64,000 nucleotides of DNA from Chionoecetes opilio (GCA_016584305.1 JACEEZ010011781.1:565001-629000), one strand, 5' to 3'; shown: positions 1-10,396, numbered from the stretch's first letter. The notes: generated from the sequence alone by a model not told the origin. Translations and numbers: made by a program.

Positions 1-120
<120 letters not shown>

Positions 121-349
121 GCTAAGTCAATATTATCCTTTTTCCTCCAATTATAGCACACAATTTCCTCAACTCCTTCTTATATTTCAGATCCAATAGA
201 CAAGGAAGAATCTTTATAGCTGCTCTTTGTGTTCTCTTCGTCTTCTTTACTTCTTTATTTTTGTATTGTATTTAGTTCTTTTGATTTCTATTGATTTCTC
301 TTTTATTTTGACTTTTTATTCTCGACTTTCATTTTCTTTTTTTATTTCT

Positions 350-905
350 TGATTTCTCTTTTTTTTATTTCTTGATTTCGCTCTATTTCTCTTTTTTATT
401 TCTTGATTTCTCTTTATATTTCTCTTTTTTATTTCTTGATTTCGCTCTATTTTTTTTTTTATTTCTTGATTTCGCTCTATTTCTCTTTTTTATTTCTTGA
501 TTTCGCTCTATTTCTCTTTTTTATTTCTTGTTTTCTCTCTATTTCTCTTTTTTATTTCTTGATTTCTCTTTATTTCTCTTTTTTATTTCTTGATTTCGCT
601 CTATTTCTCTTTTTTATTTCTTGATTTCGCTCTATTTCTCTTTTTTATTTCTGGATTTCGCTCTATTTCTCTTTTTTATTTCTTGATTTCGCTCTATTTC
701 TCTTTTTTATTTCTTGATTTCGCTCTATTTCTTTTTTATTTCTTGATTTCGCTCTATTTCTCTTTTTTATTTCTTGATTTCTCTTTATATTTCTCTTTTT
801 TATTTCTTGATTTCGCTCTATTTCTCTTTTTTATTTCATGATTTCTCTTTATATTTCTCTTTTTTATTTCTTGATTTCGCTCTATTTCTCTTTTTTATTT
901 TATTT
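350..905. repeat. 31-bp T-rich minisatellite
   Basis: Roughly 18 head-to-tail copies of a 31-base unit containing TTTATTTCTTGATTTCGCTC, with small indels. Open frames through it (403-841) encode only FLISLYFSF-type periodic peptide and are repeat artefacts. From 906 to 1421 the sequence is AT-rich with nothing recognisable. Confidence 0.93.
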
Positions 906-1421
906 CACTGATTTAAATGGACTTTATTTTTTTCCAATTTTTTCCTTCCTATTTGATTTGTTTCTCTCCTTATTTATCTATAGTATTTTATTTTATATTT
1001 TTCCTAACCTCATCCCCGCCACTCTCTTGCTCACTAATTGTTACTAATATATTCTCTGTACTAATTAACAAACACGTCTTTTCTATATCACTTAACATGA
1101 TAAATTAAACATGCATCACTTTTCTTGTTACTTTTACATCTATGCGTTCGATAAGCTACCCTTTAGTTACTACCCTACCATTCTGCTACCATTTATACTT
1201 ATGGCGAAACTTTTTTACTCTTTCTGACTTATTAAAAGTAACGTAAGAAAGTAATTTAAGAAAGTCAGCAACGTATTACAAGTAGTAAGTCAAGTTCAGT
1301 ACATAACGCCATAGTCATAGTTTTTATTCCGTTTATTGCTGCCGAAACTTTTCTTCATTAGTAACCGAAAATATCTACTTCTCAACCACCAAATTATTTC
1401 TCAACCACCCAATATTGAGTC

Positions 1422-1635
1422 TTAACCCCTTCACGCCCAGATCTTTCCTTTGCTATAAAAAAATGTATGTTGTCGAGCCATAAAATTAAGAAAAGTCACT
1501 TAATATACCAAAGTAGTTAGTGGACAAGGATACTAAACAGGTCATATCTATAAAATATTGCTTATAATTCACTAAAAATCGTCTAATGGTACCCAAATTA
1601 CAAGGGAAATTACGTTCTGGGTCTCAAGGGGCTAA
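1422..1635. mobile_element. TTAA-target MITE (piggyBac-like), copy a
   Basis: A 214-bp non-coding element. Its ends are inverted: TTAACCCCTTCACGCCCAGA on the left, and on the right the complement of TTAACCCCTTGAGACCCAGA, with the outer TTAA decayed to CTAA. The same body (GATCTTTCCTTTGCTATA on one side, ATTACGTTCTGGG on the other) recurs at 19457, 24014, 45555, 57035 and 61601. TTAA targets with CCC-starting inverted ends are typical of piggyBac-type elements. The family assignment is inference; the repeat itself is seen directly. Confidence 0.85.
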
Positions 1636-1639
1636 ACGT

Positions 1640-2235
1640 ACAAACATCAGATATATATCATCATAACTTCATCATTACTTGTCAACAACTTAATATTGAG
1701 TCCTAAACGTCTATTTATTTCGCTTATTGCTGCAGAAACTTAGTCATTACTTCTCAACCTTACATAACCTTAACCTTCTCTTCTCTTCCCAACCACCTAA
1801 TATTGAGTCCTGAACACGTAAACATCCTGGTACTCAACGATAATAACCCACCTATTATTACTTCTCAACAACCTAATATTGAGTCCTGAACACGTAAACA
1901 TCCTGGTACTCAACGATAATAACCCACCTATTATTACTTCTCAACAACCTAATATTGAGTCCTGAACACGTAAACATCCGGGTAGTATATATTAATATAC
2001 CACATATTAATCTTGCTTCCCAGAGATGATTTGTGAAGCGTCCTGCTCCAGTGACTTGCATTGTACGAAATATCTTCTTCATACTTGTCAACCACCTAAT
2101 ATTGAGTCCTAAACGTCTATATATTTCGCTTATTGCTGCCTAAACTTTATCATTACTTCTCAACCTTACTTAATATTGAGACCTAAACGTATAAACACCC
2201 TTGTATACTCCATAATAATAAGTCACATATTACTC
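1640..2235. repeat. 76-bp tandem repeat with degenerate flanks
   Basis: TATTGAGTCC recurs at 1801, 1877 and 1953, giving two near-identical 76-bp units plus part of a third. More divergent copies lie at about 1411, 1690, 2097 and 2170. No coding potential was seen. Confidence 0.85.
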
Positions 2236-2944
2236 CTGTTTCCCAGAGATGATTTATCAAGCGTCGTGTTGTGGTGACTGGCATTGTACATAGCAACCCG
2301 AATATTACTATTATTAGCCGAGCGTAGCAGCGTAACAGGAGACATAAGACTAAGCGGTGGTTCGCATTTGCTTGAGAGAATGTTATATATTCTTCTTCTT
2401 GTGACCTTTGACGCTCAGTATCGCTCCATAGGTCCTCTTCAACTTCGTCTCCTTAGTTAAGTCTTGTCAACGCTTCCCTTGGTTATTTCACCTACTGGGA
2501 TACTATACTAAAACATTTTCATTAGTTTTCGGTCCTTATACTAACATCCGAATTCATGTCTCCTTTGTGTTCTTTCCTCCCCGCACTGCGTTAAGAGGCT
2601 TGTAAGAGGCATTGACCAAAGACTACTCTATACAGTAGTCTTTGCATTGACCCGTGTTTATGTCACGGTGATAACATGATGACTCTTCTCAGATAAAACA
2701 ACAACAAATCATTCATTACTTAACTCCTTCCTGATAGTAAAATAACAAATCATTCAATAGTTGCATGCGCCGTGATTGCGCGGGAACGGTGAAAGCGCGC
2801 GAGACAACGTTCCAGGATGTCTCGAAGTACTTGCGTTTGTTTATAGTGACGCAGAGGTGCCAGTTAGTAATACACGTTCCGTCACACACGCGTGAGTCTT
2901 GCGTGTGTGCTTAGTGTGTTAGCAGGGCAGTCATCACACGGTAA
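2236..2944. other. Mostly unique upstream sequence with a CpG-rich patch
   Basis: No gene or named repeat is visible. Around 2765-2900 the sequence is unusually CpG-rich for this window (GCGCGGGAACGG, AAAGCGCGCGAG, CACACGCGTGAG). It lies upstream of the possible first TTC39 exon, so it could belong to the promoter. No core promoter element was identified, so this is a guess. Confidence 0.35.
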
Positions 2945-3995
2945 CAGTTGTGACATACGCTAGACTGGCTTCACTTAACGTTCAGACTCTAGTAGTGTTT
3001 GTGAAGCTGTTCAGTGAGACGGTTTGAGGTTGAGTTTTGGGGTTTGGGTGCTTTTGGGTGAGGAGCGACTAGTGTCTTAGCAATCTGGCAGGCAGTGGTG
3101 AAGGTTGTGTGTGTTGTGTTGTGACATACGCTAGACTGCCTTTGTTTGCCTTGATAACTGACTCTAGTGATTGAAAAGCTATTCAGCGAGACAGTTTGAG
3201 GCTTCGTTTGGGTGTTTGGGTGAGGAAGAAGTAGTGTCTTTGCAATCTGGCAGTGGTGAAGGTTGTGTGTGTTGTGTTGTGACATACGCTAGACTGCCTT
3301 TGTTTGCCTTGATAACTGACTCTAGTGATTGAAAAGCTATTCAGCGAGACAGCTTGAGGCTTCGTTTGGGTGGTTGGGAATTTGGGAGAGGAGCAGCTAG
3401 TCTTTTAGCAACCTGGCAGTGGTGACGGTTGTGTGTGTTGTGTTTGTTGTGTTGTGACATACGCTAGACTGTCTTCAATTTCCATAACTGCCTCTACTAT
3501 AAAAAAAAATAGTGTTTGTAAAGCTCTTTAGTGAGACGGTTTAAGGCTTCGTTTTGGTGTTTGGCTGAGGAAGAAGTAGTGTCTTTGCAACCTGCGAGTG
3601 GAGAAGGTTGTATGTGTCTGTGTTGTGTTGTGACATAAACTAAACTGCCTTCATTTGCCGTAACTGCCTCTGCTATATGTGTTTGTGAAGCTATTCAGTG
3701 AGACGGTCTGAGGCTTCGTTTGGATGTTTGGGCACAGTTTGGGTGAGGCACAAGTAGTGTCGTAGCAACCCGGCAGTGGTGACGGCTGTGTGTTGTGACA
3801 TACGCTATATTGCCTTCAAATTCCATAACTGACTCTACTATAGAAAAAGAATAGTGTGTTTGTAAAGCTCTTTAATGCGACGGTTTGAGGCTTCATTTTG
3901 GTGTTTAGGCAAAGTTTGGGTGAGGAACAAGTAGTGTCGTAGCAACCCGGCAGTGGTGACGGTGCTATAAGGCTTTGAAGGGACAGGACGTGCTC
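2945..3995. repeat. About 160-175-bp minisatellite, six copies
   Basis: GTGACATACGCTAGACT-type starts occur near 2949, 3121, 3279, 3454, 3629 and 3795. Each unit carries a GAGACGGTTTGAGGCTTCG-type core and a GGCAGTGGTGACGGTTGTG-type end. Units are imperfect and 155-176 bp apart. Open frames on the - strand are periodic artefacts. The array ends about 20 bases before the possible first coding exon of the TTC39 gene. Confidence 0.9.
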
Positions 3996-4015
3996 AGACA
4001 AGCCCAAAGGACACT

Positions 4016-4065
4016 ATGTTAAAGATTCTGACATTGGTGAGAGAGGCGCGCACTCCACCCAAAAG
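4016..4065 (+). CDS. TTC39B: Possible first coding exon of the TTC39-like gene
   Basis: An ATG at 4016 opens 16 codons (MLKILTLVREARTPPK) plus two bases, ending at a donor, AAAAG then GTAAAC. The two leftover bases AG join the first base of the exon at 5000 to make Arg and keep the reading frame into VCSMDLSVAMEEA. Evidence is only the phase match (a one in three chance), the good donor and the position. TTC39 N-termini vary, so homology cannot confirm it. The alternative is that this is 5-prime UTR and translation starts at the ATG at 5010, or that the true first exon lies elsewhere upstream. Confidence 0.35.
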
Positions 4066-4119
4066 GTAAACAAATCACTTCACTAGGAATGATTACTAGA
4101 TGAAACTATGCATATGAAA

Positions 4120-4285
4120 GTTTGGTATTAATTTACACTAGGACCAGAATTCCCTACACAATTGGAAGTATGGTTTCTGTTTACCTTTTTGGATTCTAGG
4201 AAACATTCTCTGTATGATTACGGACATTCGCAAATTATTACGTTTGGCTAAAGTTTTAGTCATTCGAGGGTAGAGTAAGACGTTT
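4120..4285 (+). repeat. Partial copy of the 34.9 kb fold-back element
   Basis: TTTACACTAGGACCAGAATTCCC followed by GGATTCTAGGAAACATTCTCT matches the left arm of the element at 34925-35432, with scattered differences. Only one arm is present. The rest of the intron to 4640 is AT-rich with no feature seen. Confidence 0.75.
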
Positions 4286-4635
4286 CGTGTTTGTGTCTCG
4301 TAGTGTAAATCTTATTCTTGAACCTGGTGAAAAAAACATGCTAGTATACTTCTCATTTTCCATGTATTATGTATGTACTGATATGTACATGATCCTAATC
4401 ACGGAAGAGAATTGTTTTTCTTGTTCAATGGCAGGTTTTATAACACGAAGTACCAACATTCATATACCATTAATAATTTGTATCACATTTTGTAGAGACG
4501 TTGACTTTCATAATATTATTTTTTTGTACAGTAATGTTTTGAGTCATTAAATAAAGCTGCATTTTTGGGGAAACTAAATTGCTTGTAGTACAAATATGAA
4601 TTATGTAGTTGGCACATCGACAGGGCCAGATGGCT

Positions 4636-4639
<4 letters not shown>

Positions 4640-4692
<53 letters not shown>
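4640..4692. repeat. (TG)n microsatellite
   Basis: An uninterrupted TG run inside the intron upstream of exon 2. Confidence 0.97.
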
Positions 4693-4695
<3 letters not shown>

Positions 4696-4740
4696 GCACT
4701 TTTTCTTCTGTCAAATTAGTGTTATATGATAGATAAATAA

Positions 4741-4841
4741 GGGAGGGAATATCTCCAGGAGGGAATTAAGCAGGGAAGAAAATGCCATTGGGTAAAATAT
4801 CCTACACGCCAGTAACGCCTTCTCGTGCCTTCCTTCTTCAG
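4741..4841 (+). repeat. Duplicate of the exon 2 splice-acceptor region (decoy 3-prime splice site)
   Basis: This stretch, from a GGGAGGGAATATCTCCAGG start to CCTTCCTTCTTCAG, is a diverged copy of 4901-4999, which ends in the real acceptor of exon 2. Both contain TCCAGG, GGGTAAAA and the pyrimidine tract plus CAG. The decoy is followed by TTCAATATCTG rather than exon sequence. Confidence 0.75.
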
Positions 4842-4999
4842 TTCAATATCTGAATATCTGGCTTTTCGAATAGCCTAATATGATAAAAAAAAGAAAAAAA
4901 GGGAGTGGGGGGGGGAGATGTCCAGGGAGAATTAATCAGGGAAATATCCGTGGGGTAAAACGTCCAACACTAACACCCTTCCCTTCCTTCCTTCTTCAG

Positions 5000-5104
5000 G
5001 GTGTGTTCCATGGACCTCTCCGTGGCCATGGAGGAGGCCAGACTCGCCTGCAGCTACTTCTTCAACAACCGCTTCGAGGAGGCCAGAGCGCTCATGAGGC
5101 CCTG
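5000..5104 (+). CDS. TTC39B: TTC39-like gene, exon 2 (start of conserved domain)
   Basis: TTC39 proteins are cytoplasmic TPR-solenoid proteins of the Iml2/TTC39 family. Mammalian TTC39B is reported to regulate turnover of the LXR nuclear receptor, but the arthropod role is unknown. This exon follows CTTCCTTCTTCAG and ends at CCTG then GTGAGT. In frame it reads VCSMDLSVAMEEARLACSYF and continues with FNNRFEEARALMRPW, the family's opening helices. ATG 5010 is the first Met matching the conserved MDLS motif. If translation starts there, the spliced product is 603 residues, in the usual family range. The A/B/C paralogue is not resolved; TTC39B is used because arthropod members usually carry that name. 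It ends with TG of a split Trp codon. Confidence 0.9.
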
Positions 5105-5134
5105 GTGAGTAGGATCCCCTTGAGGTAGTCCGAA

Positions 5135-5450
5135 AAGATGGCGCAGAAAAGAATGCCATCAGAGAAAATAGTACCGGTAAAAATGGCTCTTGTAATAAAA
5201 AATATAACTCTGTAACTCTGAAAAATGGCACAGAATAGGCGCAGAAAAGAATGCCATCAGAGAAAATAGTACCGGTAAAAATGGCTCTTGTAATAAAAAA
5301 TATAACTCTGTAACTCTGAAAAATTGGCACCAGAAAATATGGCGCAGAAAAAAAATGCCATCAGAGAAAATAGTACCGGTAAAAATGGCTCTTATAATAA
5401 AAAATATAACTCTCTAATTCTAAAAAATTGGTACCAGAAAAAATGGCATT
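5135..5450. repeat. About 100-bp tandem repeat, three copies
   Basis: GCGCAGAAAAGAATGCCATC recurs near 5140 and 5239 and again, with small changes, near 5341. Each is followed by GAGAAAATAGTACCGGTAAA and AATATAACTCT. It starts about 30 bases after the exon 2 donor. 5451-5776 is AT-rich intron, with a possible fragment of the TTAA MITE near 5575-5630 (ACGTAATTTCCATTCTAATT). Confidence 0.88.
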
Positions 5451-5776
5451 GGAAAAAATGTCACAAAGTTTGGAGTAAGAAAAAATATCAGAAATGTGTA
5501 AGAAAATAAAGGTATCCTATAGTTGATTACTAGTCGGATGTTCCATTATTTCTTGTGCCAGTTTTTCCTGTGCCATATTTTCCTACATTCGAAGCCCACA
5601 ACGTAATTTCCATTCTAATTTGGGTAATAATAGAATAAAAAAATGCTCTGTATTATAATAACTCTACCGTGACAATAATTTTATTTGTACTGGTGGCAAT
5701 AACGTCAGCTTTTTATCCTATTCTGTAGATAATTTGGTGTATCCTCCACAATTTCAGGTTATCTTTGTTACTACTG

Positions 5777-6090
5777 CACTCTTAGAAAAGAAGGGTAGAA
5801 AAAGGGTAGAAAAAGGGTGTTTGTAGTGATGAAATACTGCTACCCTTTTTCTACCCTTACAAATATACCCTTTTGCAACCCTAAATATACCCTTTTCCAA
5901 CCGCAAATATACCCTTTTCCGACCCCAAATATACCCTTTCTCATCCCTCTCGTCTAAAAAGGGTAGATAAAGGGTAGATGAAGGGTATAATCGGCAGCAT
6001 CTACCCTCCAGCCTGGACATAGGGTATAAAAAGGGTAGTGATGGTGCGATGTAACAATTCTACCCTTAATATACCCCTTATTTCTGAGTG
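5777..6090. mobile_element. TA-target MITE (CACTCTTAG family), copy 1
   Basis: A 314-bp element beginning CACTCTTAGAAAAGAAGGGTAG and ending TTATTTCTGAGTG, so the termini are inverted copies of CACTC(T)(T/C)AGAAA. The interior is packed with AAGGGTA on one half and TACCCTT on the other. Related copies lie at 6223, 7572, 9834 and 54707. The flanks here are not clean TA, unlike other copies. Confidence 0.85.
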
Positions 6091-6222
6091 TGTTTTGTTA
6101 CTTTTTTCTTTTCTTTTCTTCACTTATCCCTTATGATTAAAAAAAAAATTACCGTGGGTGAATTACCACTATACACACACCAACCATCCATATCATGTAC
6201 CATAGTATAACTGTACACCTTA

Positions 6223-6515
6223 CACTCTCAGAAATAAGGGGTATATTAAGGGTAGAATTGTTACATCACACCATCACTACCCTTTTTATACCTATGTCCA
6301 GGCTGGAGGGTAGATGCTGCTGATTATACCCTTCATCTACCCTTTATCTACCCTTTTTAGACGAGAGGGATGAGAAAGGGTATATTTGGGGTTGGAAAAG
6401 GGTATATTTAGGGTTGCAAAAGGGTATATTTGTAAGGGTAGAAAAAGGGTAGCAGTATTTCATCACTACAAATACCCTTTTTCTACCCTTTTCCTACCCT
6501 TTTTTTCTAAGAGTG
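6223..6515. mobile_element. TA-target MITE (CACTCTTAG family), copy 2
   Basis: A 293-bp element in the opposite orientation to copy 1. It starts CACTCTCAGAAATAAGGGG and ends TTTTTCTAAGAGTG, with TA on both sides (6221-6222 and 6516-6517). Open frames across it are shared by all copies in both orientations and are not genes. Confidence 0.88.
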
Positions 6516-6517
6516 TA

Positions 6518-7260
6518 CACAAGCTCTCTCTGCACCATGACTACTTCTTCGGCAAACATAACTCCATATGTACCCTGTTCCAAAAATACTACCACCATTA
6601 CTTTCATCTCCCGCCTACGTGCAATTTCGTTGAAAGATAAGATGAAAAGGTGGCTGTCCCTTGGGAGGATTACCAGGTCATTGTCCTCTTACGTGCGTGG
6701 GAGGGAAGAAAGAGTAGAGACCGTATTAGACTGGGGGTAAAGAACGTTCCCATGTGAGGATTTATTCAAGGAAGTTCTCGTCAGGGGAAAGAGTTAGGGA
6801 AATAGGAAAGGGTAGATACGATAACAGGTATAGGGAATGGTTTAGGGTAAGATTTAGGGTAAGGGGAAGGATTTAGGGGACGGGAGAGTAGAGAGAGAGA
6901 GGCCTTAGGCTTGGGGTTAAAGAACGTTCCTATGTGAGATGTAATGCCGTAATGGAATCTCTCGTCAGGGGGGGAGGAGAGTTAGGAGATGTTAGGAGGT
7001 TAGAGTTAGAAGTAGAGAGAGTAGTATACAATCAGCCTATAATATTAACACTGCCTATGTACAATTTAATAAAGACAGAGAAAACATACACCATGGTGAG
7101 GATGAAATCTAGAAATATCTCGTCAGGGAGGAGTAGGGGAAAAATATATAGTTTTTGATCATGGAATATTACATTTGTGGCAGCAAAATGGCTTGACATC
7201 AATTATTCTATCTATTGGTGCCAAACATTTACAAGATAATTATTCGGTCACAAAAGAAGT
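6518..7260. other. Intron with degenerate internal duplications
   Basis: GGGTAAAGAACGTTCCCATGTGAG (6736) and GGTTAAAGAACGTTCCTATGTGAG (6915) are followed by related TCTCGTCAGGGG blocks, with a third TCTCGTCAGGGAGG near 7118. This suggests an old tandem duplication of about 180 bp. No coding potential was seen. Confidence 0.6.
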
Positions 7261-7571
7261 TTCCCAGAAATAATTCATAAGTTGCTAAATACCCTTCTTT
7301 CTTTTCTTTCCTCTTCGTATCCTTTCTTCCTATTCTTTCATTCGCCTAACACTAAACTCCTTCTTCCTGCCTTCCTCCTCCTTTCTGCTTTCTCTTTTTC
7401 CTTCTCGGTATCTTTTCTTCCTTCTTTCATTGTCTTAATTTCCTTCATTCACCTAACACTAAACTCCTTCTTCCTCCTCCTTTCTATTTTCTTATATTCC
7501 TTCTCCGTATCCTTTCTTCTTTTACTGTCTTCACATTCTTTCATTCACCTAACACTTAAGTTCCTTCCGTA

Positions 7572-7865
7572 CACACTCAGAAATAAGGGGTATATTAAGG
7601 GTAGAATTGTTACATCGCACCATCACTACCCTTTTTATACCCTATGTCCAGGCTGGAGGGTAGATGCTGCTGAGTATACCCTTCATCTACCCTTTATCTA
7701 CCCTTTTTAGACGAGTGGGTTGAGAAAGGGTATATTTGGGGTTGGAAAAGGGTATATTTAGGGTTGCAAAAGGGTATATTTGTAAGGGTAGAAAAAGGGT
7801 AGCAGTATTTCATCACTACAAACACCCTTTTCCTACCCTTTTCCTACCCTTCTTTTCTAAGAGCG
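7572..7865. mobile_element. TA-target MITE (CACTCTTAG family), copy 3, inserted in a minisatellite
   Basis: A 294-bp element in the same orientation as copy 2. The flanks are CCTTCCG-TA on the left and TA-CCTTCGCACTAAC on the right. Joined at a single TA these recreate CCTTCCGTACCTTCGC, which is the neighbouring 30-bp minisatellite unit. The insertion therefore duplicated TA. The region 7280-7571 before it is pyrimidine-rich with diverged CACTAAACTCCTTC motifs. Confidence 0.9.
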
Positions 7866-8200
7866 TACCTTCGCACTAACAATAAGATCCTTCCGTACCT
7901 TCGCACTAACACTAAGATCCTTCCGTACCTTCGCACTAACACTAAGATCCTTCCGTACCTTCGCACTAACACTAAGATCCTTCCGTACCTTCGCACTAAC
8001 ACTAAGATCCTTCCGTACCTTCGCATTAACAATAAGTTCCTTCAATACCTTCGCATTAACACTAAGATCCTTCTATACCTTCGCACTAACACTAAGATCC
8101 TTCCGTACCTTCGCACTAACACTAAGATCCTTCTATACCTTCGCATTAACAATAAGTTCCTTCCGTACCTTCGCACTAACACTAAGACCTTCCCTCCGTA
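7866..8200 (+). repeat. 30-bp minisatellite running into the exon 3 acceptor
   Basis: About 11 copies of CCTTCCGTACCTTCGCACTA plus ACACTAAGAT. Each unit carries CACTAAC, a good match to a metazoan branch-point consensus. The last partial unit, CCGTACCTTCGCCAG, is itself the polypyrimidine tract and acceptor of exon 3. Confidence 0.93.
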
Positions 8201-8210
8201 CCTTCGCCAG

Positions 8211-8286
8211 GGCACACAAGAGCATGTACCACGGCCTTGGGTACGGCACCTTCATGTACCTTCAAGCCATCATGACCTTCGATCCG
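8211..8286 (+). CDS. TTC39B: TTC39-like gene, exon 3
   Basis: Acceptor CCTTCGCCAG, donor CCG then GTAAGT. The first base completes the split Trp codon; 25 codons follow, reading AHKSMYHGLGYGTFMYLQAI then MTFDP (residues 33-57 counting from the ATG at 5010). This matches the family segment in which Ser-Met-Tyr-His and Leu-Gly-Tyr precede a conserved Gln-Ala-x-Met-Thr-Phe. It ends in phase 0. Confidence 0.95.
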
Positions 8287-8571
8287 GTAAGTACCTCGAT
8301 CTCGATCCTGACGTTCCTTGGAGTAAAAATTTTGAAAGGGGAAGAAAAAGTGTCGATGTGTTTTCCTGTAATAAGTCAGTTTCAATTTCTTGGTATTTTG
8401 GTTTTTTTTTAGGGTTATTCATGTAACTTTTTCCTTCTCATGCTTCTATAGTTTTTTATTTTGGTTTATTTTGGTTTTAGTGGAGTACAAAGGAGAAAAA
8501 GTGTAGTTGTAATGTTATAAGGTTTTAGTATGGGATTAATGGGAGGTTATTTTGTGAGGGGGAAGGGGAGG

Positions 8572-8715
<144 letters not shown>

Positions 8716-8784
8716 ATCAGATGGTTAGTAAGGTAAGATGAGTGTTAGAGTGACAGTATATATATACGGTGTTTTGCCTTGCAG

Positions 8785-8917
8785 AAAGACATTGAGTTAG
8801 CCATCGAGACGCTGAAACAGAGCGTGGATGTGTGTAACAAGTTCAGGCGGAAAGCTACCATTGGGGAGTCGCTGGGCAAGATGGTGAAGAAAGTTGACTA
8901 TAACAGCTTCACGAAAG
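8785..8917 (+). CDS. TTC39B: TTC39-like gene, exon 4
   Basis: Acceptor GCCTTGCAG, donor ACGAAAG then GTACGT. Forty-four codons (residues 58-101) read KDIELAIETLKQSVDVCNKF, then RRKATIGESLGKMVKKVDYN and SFTK. The pattern matches the family's helical pair after the MTF motif, including the conserved Cys-x-Lys-Phe-Arg-Arg-Lys. It ends with one base of a split Glu codon. Confidence 0.95.
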
Positions 8918-9044
8918 GTACGTCAATGTGTGATTCTTTTTACTATATGAGTGTTGTTTTTTATTATGTGAGTGTTTATTATTATGCGAGTGTGAATTTT
9001 TTCCCCTACTGTACTGGACACATTGATTTAAGTGGTTTTATGTA

Positions 9045-9537
9045 TCATGCTACCGTAGATAACAGTACAGTCGCCAGGACAACTTTTTTCTTCTGTTTAC
9101 AGACGTGTGGTGGCGTTAATACTTACATTTCTACATCCATGTTTTCAGGAAAGTTAGAAGAGGCTATCTGGAGAGTCTGTCATTTTGTGTCTTCATCTGT
9201 GTCATAGTATGGCTATAAATGAACAAATGACAAAAATATCTACAAAGTGGCTACCAACAGTAGAGTCACCATCTAGTGTTTATTTACTGAGTGTCGTACC
9301 GCTGTCGTCGTCGCCCGAAAAAAAAAACGCGTAGTGAAATTTGAAACCGTCTATACTTGCAGATACAAAGCATAAAACAACGCTGAAACAGAGTAGACTA
9401 TACAATCATGATATAAACTACTGTGTATTACCTTCAGTGGCACATAAAAATCAGTAGTAATGCTATAATTCGTAATATATGGCGCCTGGCGACATGACTG
9501 CAGGTGGCGACTTTACTGTTATCTACGGTAGCCATAA
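9045..9537. mobile_element. Degraded long-inverted-repeat (fold-back) element, CTACCGTAGATAAC family
   Basis: The left end GCTACCGTAGATAACAGTAC (near 9050) and right end CTGTTATCTACGGTAGC (9518-9534) are inverted. The right arm also shows TTCAGTGGCACATA, ATTCGTAATATATGGCGCC and GGCGACATG. These correspond to the cleaner copies at 29815-30075 and 54622-55263. The left arm has lost most of its sequence. The interior is unrecognised. Confidence 0.65.
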
Positions 9538-9602
9538 CGTCTCATCTAAATTAAACTCGAGTTTGTATATATGTATAATAGAAGTATGTTTGTCACGGCG
9601 AG

Positions 9603-9812
9603 TCACGTCAAGAAGTCTTACGGCGGATTGGCATAGCCCACGGTGCTATGGACTCGCTCAGCAGGAGTATTTGGCGTTGTCGGTACCTGTGCAGGAGGAC
9701 AAAGATCCGGATCTTCAAATCGCTTGTGATCCCTGTCTTACTCTATGGTTGTGAGATATGGACACTCAATAGCGACTTGAAGAGACGAATCAATGCCTTT
9801 GGTAATAAGTGA
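9603..9812 (+). pseudogene. LINE ORF2 fragment (reverse transcriptase C-terminal region)
   Basis: An open stretch of 69 codons reads SRQEVLRRIGIAHGAMDSLS, RSIWRCRYLCRRTKIRIFKS, LVIPVLLYGCEIWTLNSDLK and RRINAFGNK. The motif of a Trp and basic residues, then TK-x-RI-x-K-x-LV-x-x-VLLYG-x-E-x-WTL, is characteristic of the region just after the RT domain in many non-LTR retrotransposons. The ORF stops at a TGA at 9810, where the family normally continues. It is a 5-prime-truncated, dead fragment inside the TTC39 intron. Confidence 0.85.
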
Positions 9813-9833
9813 TCTCATTATCTTTTCTATTTA

Positions 9834-10106
9834 CACTCTTAGAAAAAAAGGGTAGGAAAAGGGTAGAAAAAGGGTATTTGTAGTGATGAAATATTGCTAC
9901 CCTTTTCTACCCTTACAAATATACCCTTTCGGATCGACGCAAATATACCCTTTTCCAACCCTTTCGTCTAAAAAGGGTAGATAAAGGGTAGATGAAGGGT
10001 ATAATCGGCAGCATCTACCCTCCAGCCTGGACATAGGGTTTAAAAAGGGTAGTGATGGTGCGATGTAACAATTCTACCCTTAATATACCCCATATTTCTG
10101 AGAGTG
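9834..10106. mobile_element. TA-target MITE (CACTCTTAG family), copy 4
   Basis: A 273-bp element starting CACTCTTAGAAAAAAAGGG and ending ATTTCTGAGAGTG, flanked by TA on both sides (9832-9833, 10107-10108). It is shorter than its relatives because of an internal loss. It ends 58 bases before exon 5 of the TTC39 gene. Confidence 0.9.
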
Positions 10107-10164
10107 TATGGTTAGCAGAGGATTTTTTATCACAACATTTACCTTTTTTCCCTGTGGTTTGCAG

Positions 10165-10297
10165 AGGAGATCCACGCCGAGCTGTGCTATGCCGAGTGTC
10201 TGTTGCTGCGCGCCGTGCTCACCTTCATGGAGGACGAGACCCTCATCAGCTTCCTGAAGGGCGGCATGAAGATCCGCGCGTGTTACCAATCCTATAA
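10165..10297 (+). CDS. TTC39B: TTC39-like gene, exon 5
   Basis: Acceptor GGTTTGCAG, donor TATAA then GTAAGT. After completing a Glu codon it reads EIHAELCYAECLLLRAVLTF, MEDETLISFLKGGMKIRACY and QSY (residues 103-145). Ala-Glu-x-Cys-Tyr-Ala-Glu-Cys-Leu-Leu and Phe-x-Lys-Gly-Gly-x-Lys-Ile-Arg are family hallmarks and make this one of the most conserved exons. It ends with AA of a Lys codon. Confidence 0.96.
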
Positions 10298-10396
10298 GTA
10301 AGTTGTTAAGTATGTTGTTAGTTGATTAGAAAAGTTGAGGAAAATTAATGAGTTGAGGAATTAGTTGAGGAAAAGAAGTTTCGGTGAAGATAAGCA

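Noticed and set aside
5777..6090. AAGGGTA repeats as interstitial telomere sequence
   Set aside because: The motif is not tandem in a fixed register and belongs to a MITE with defined inverted ends.
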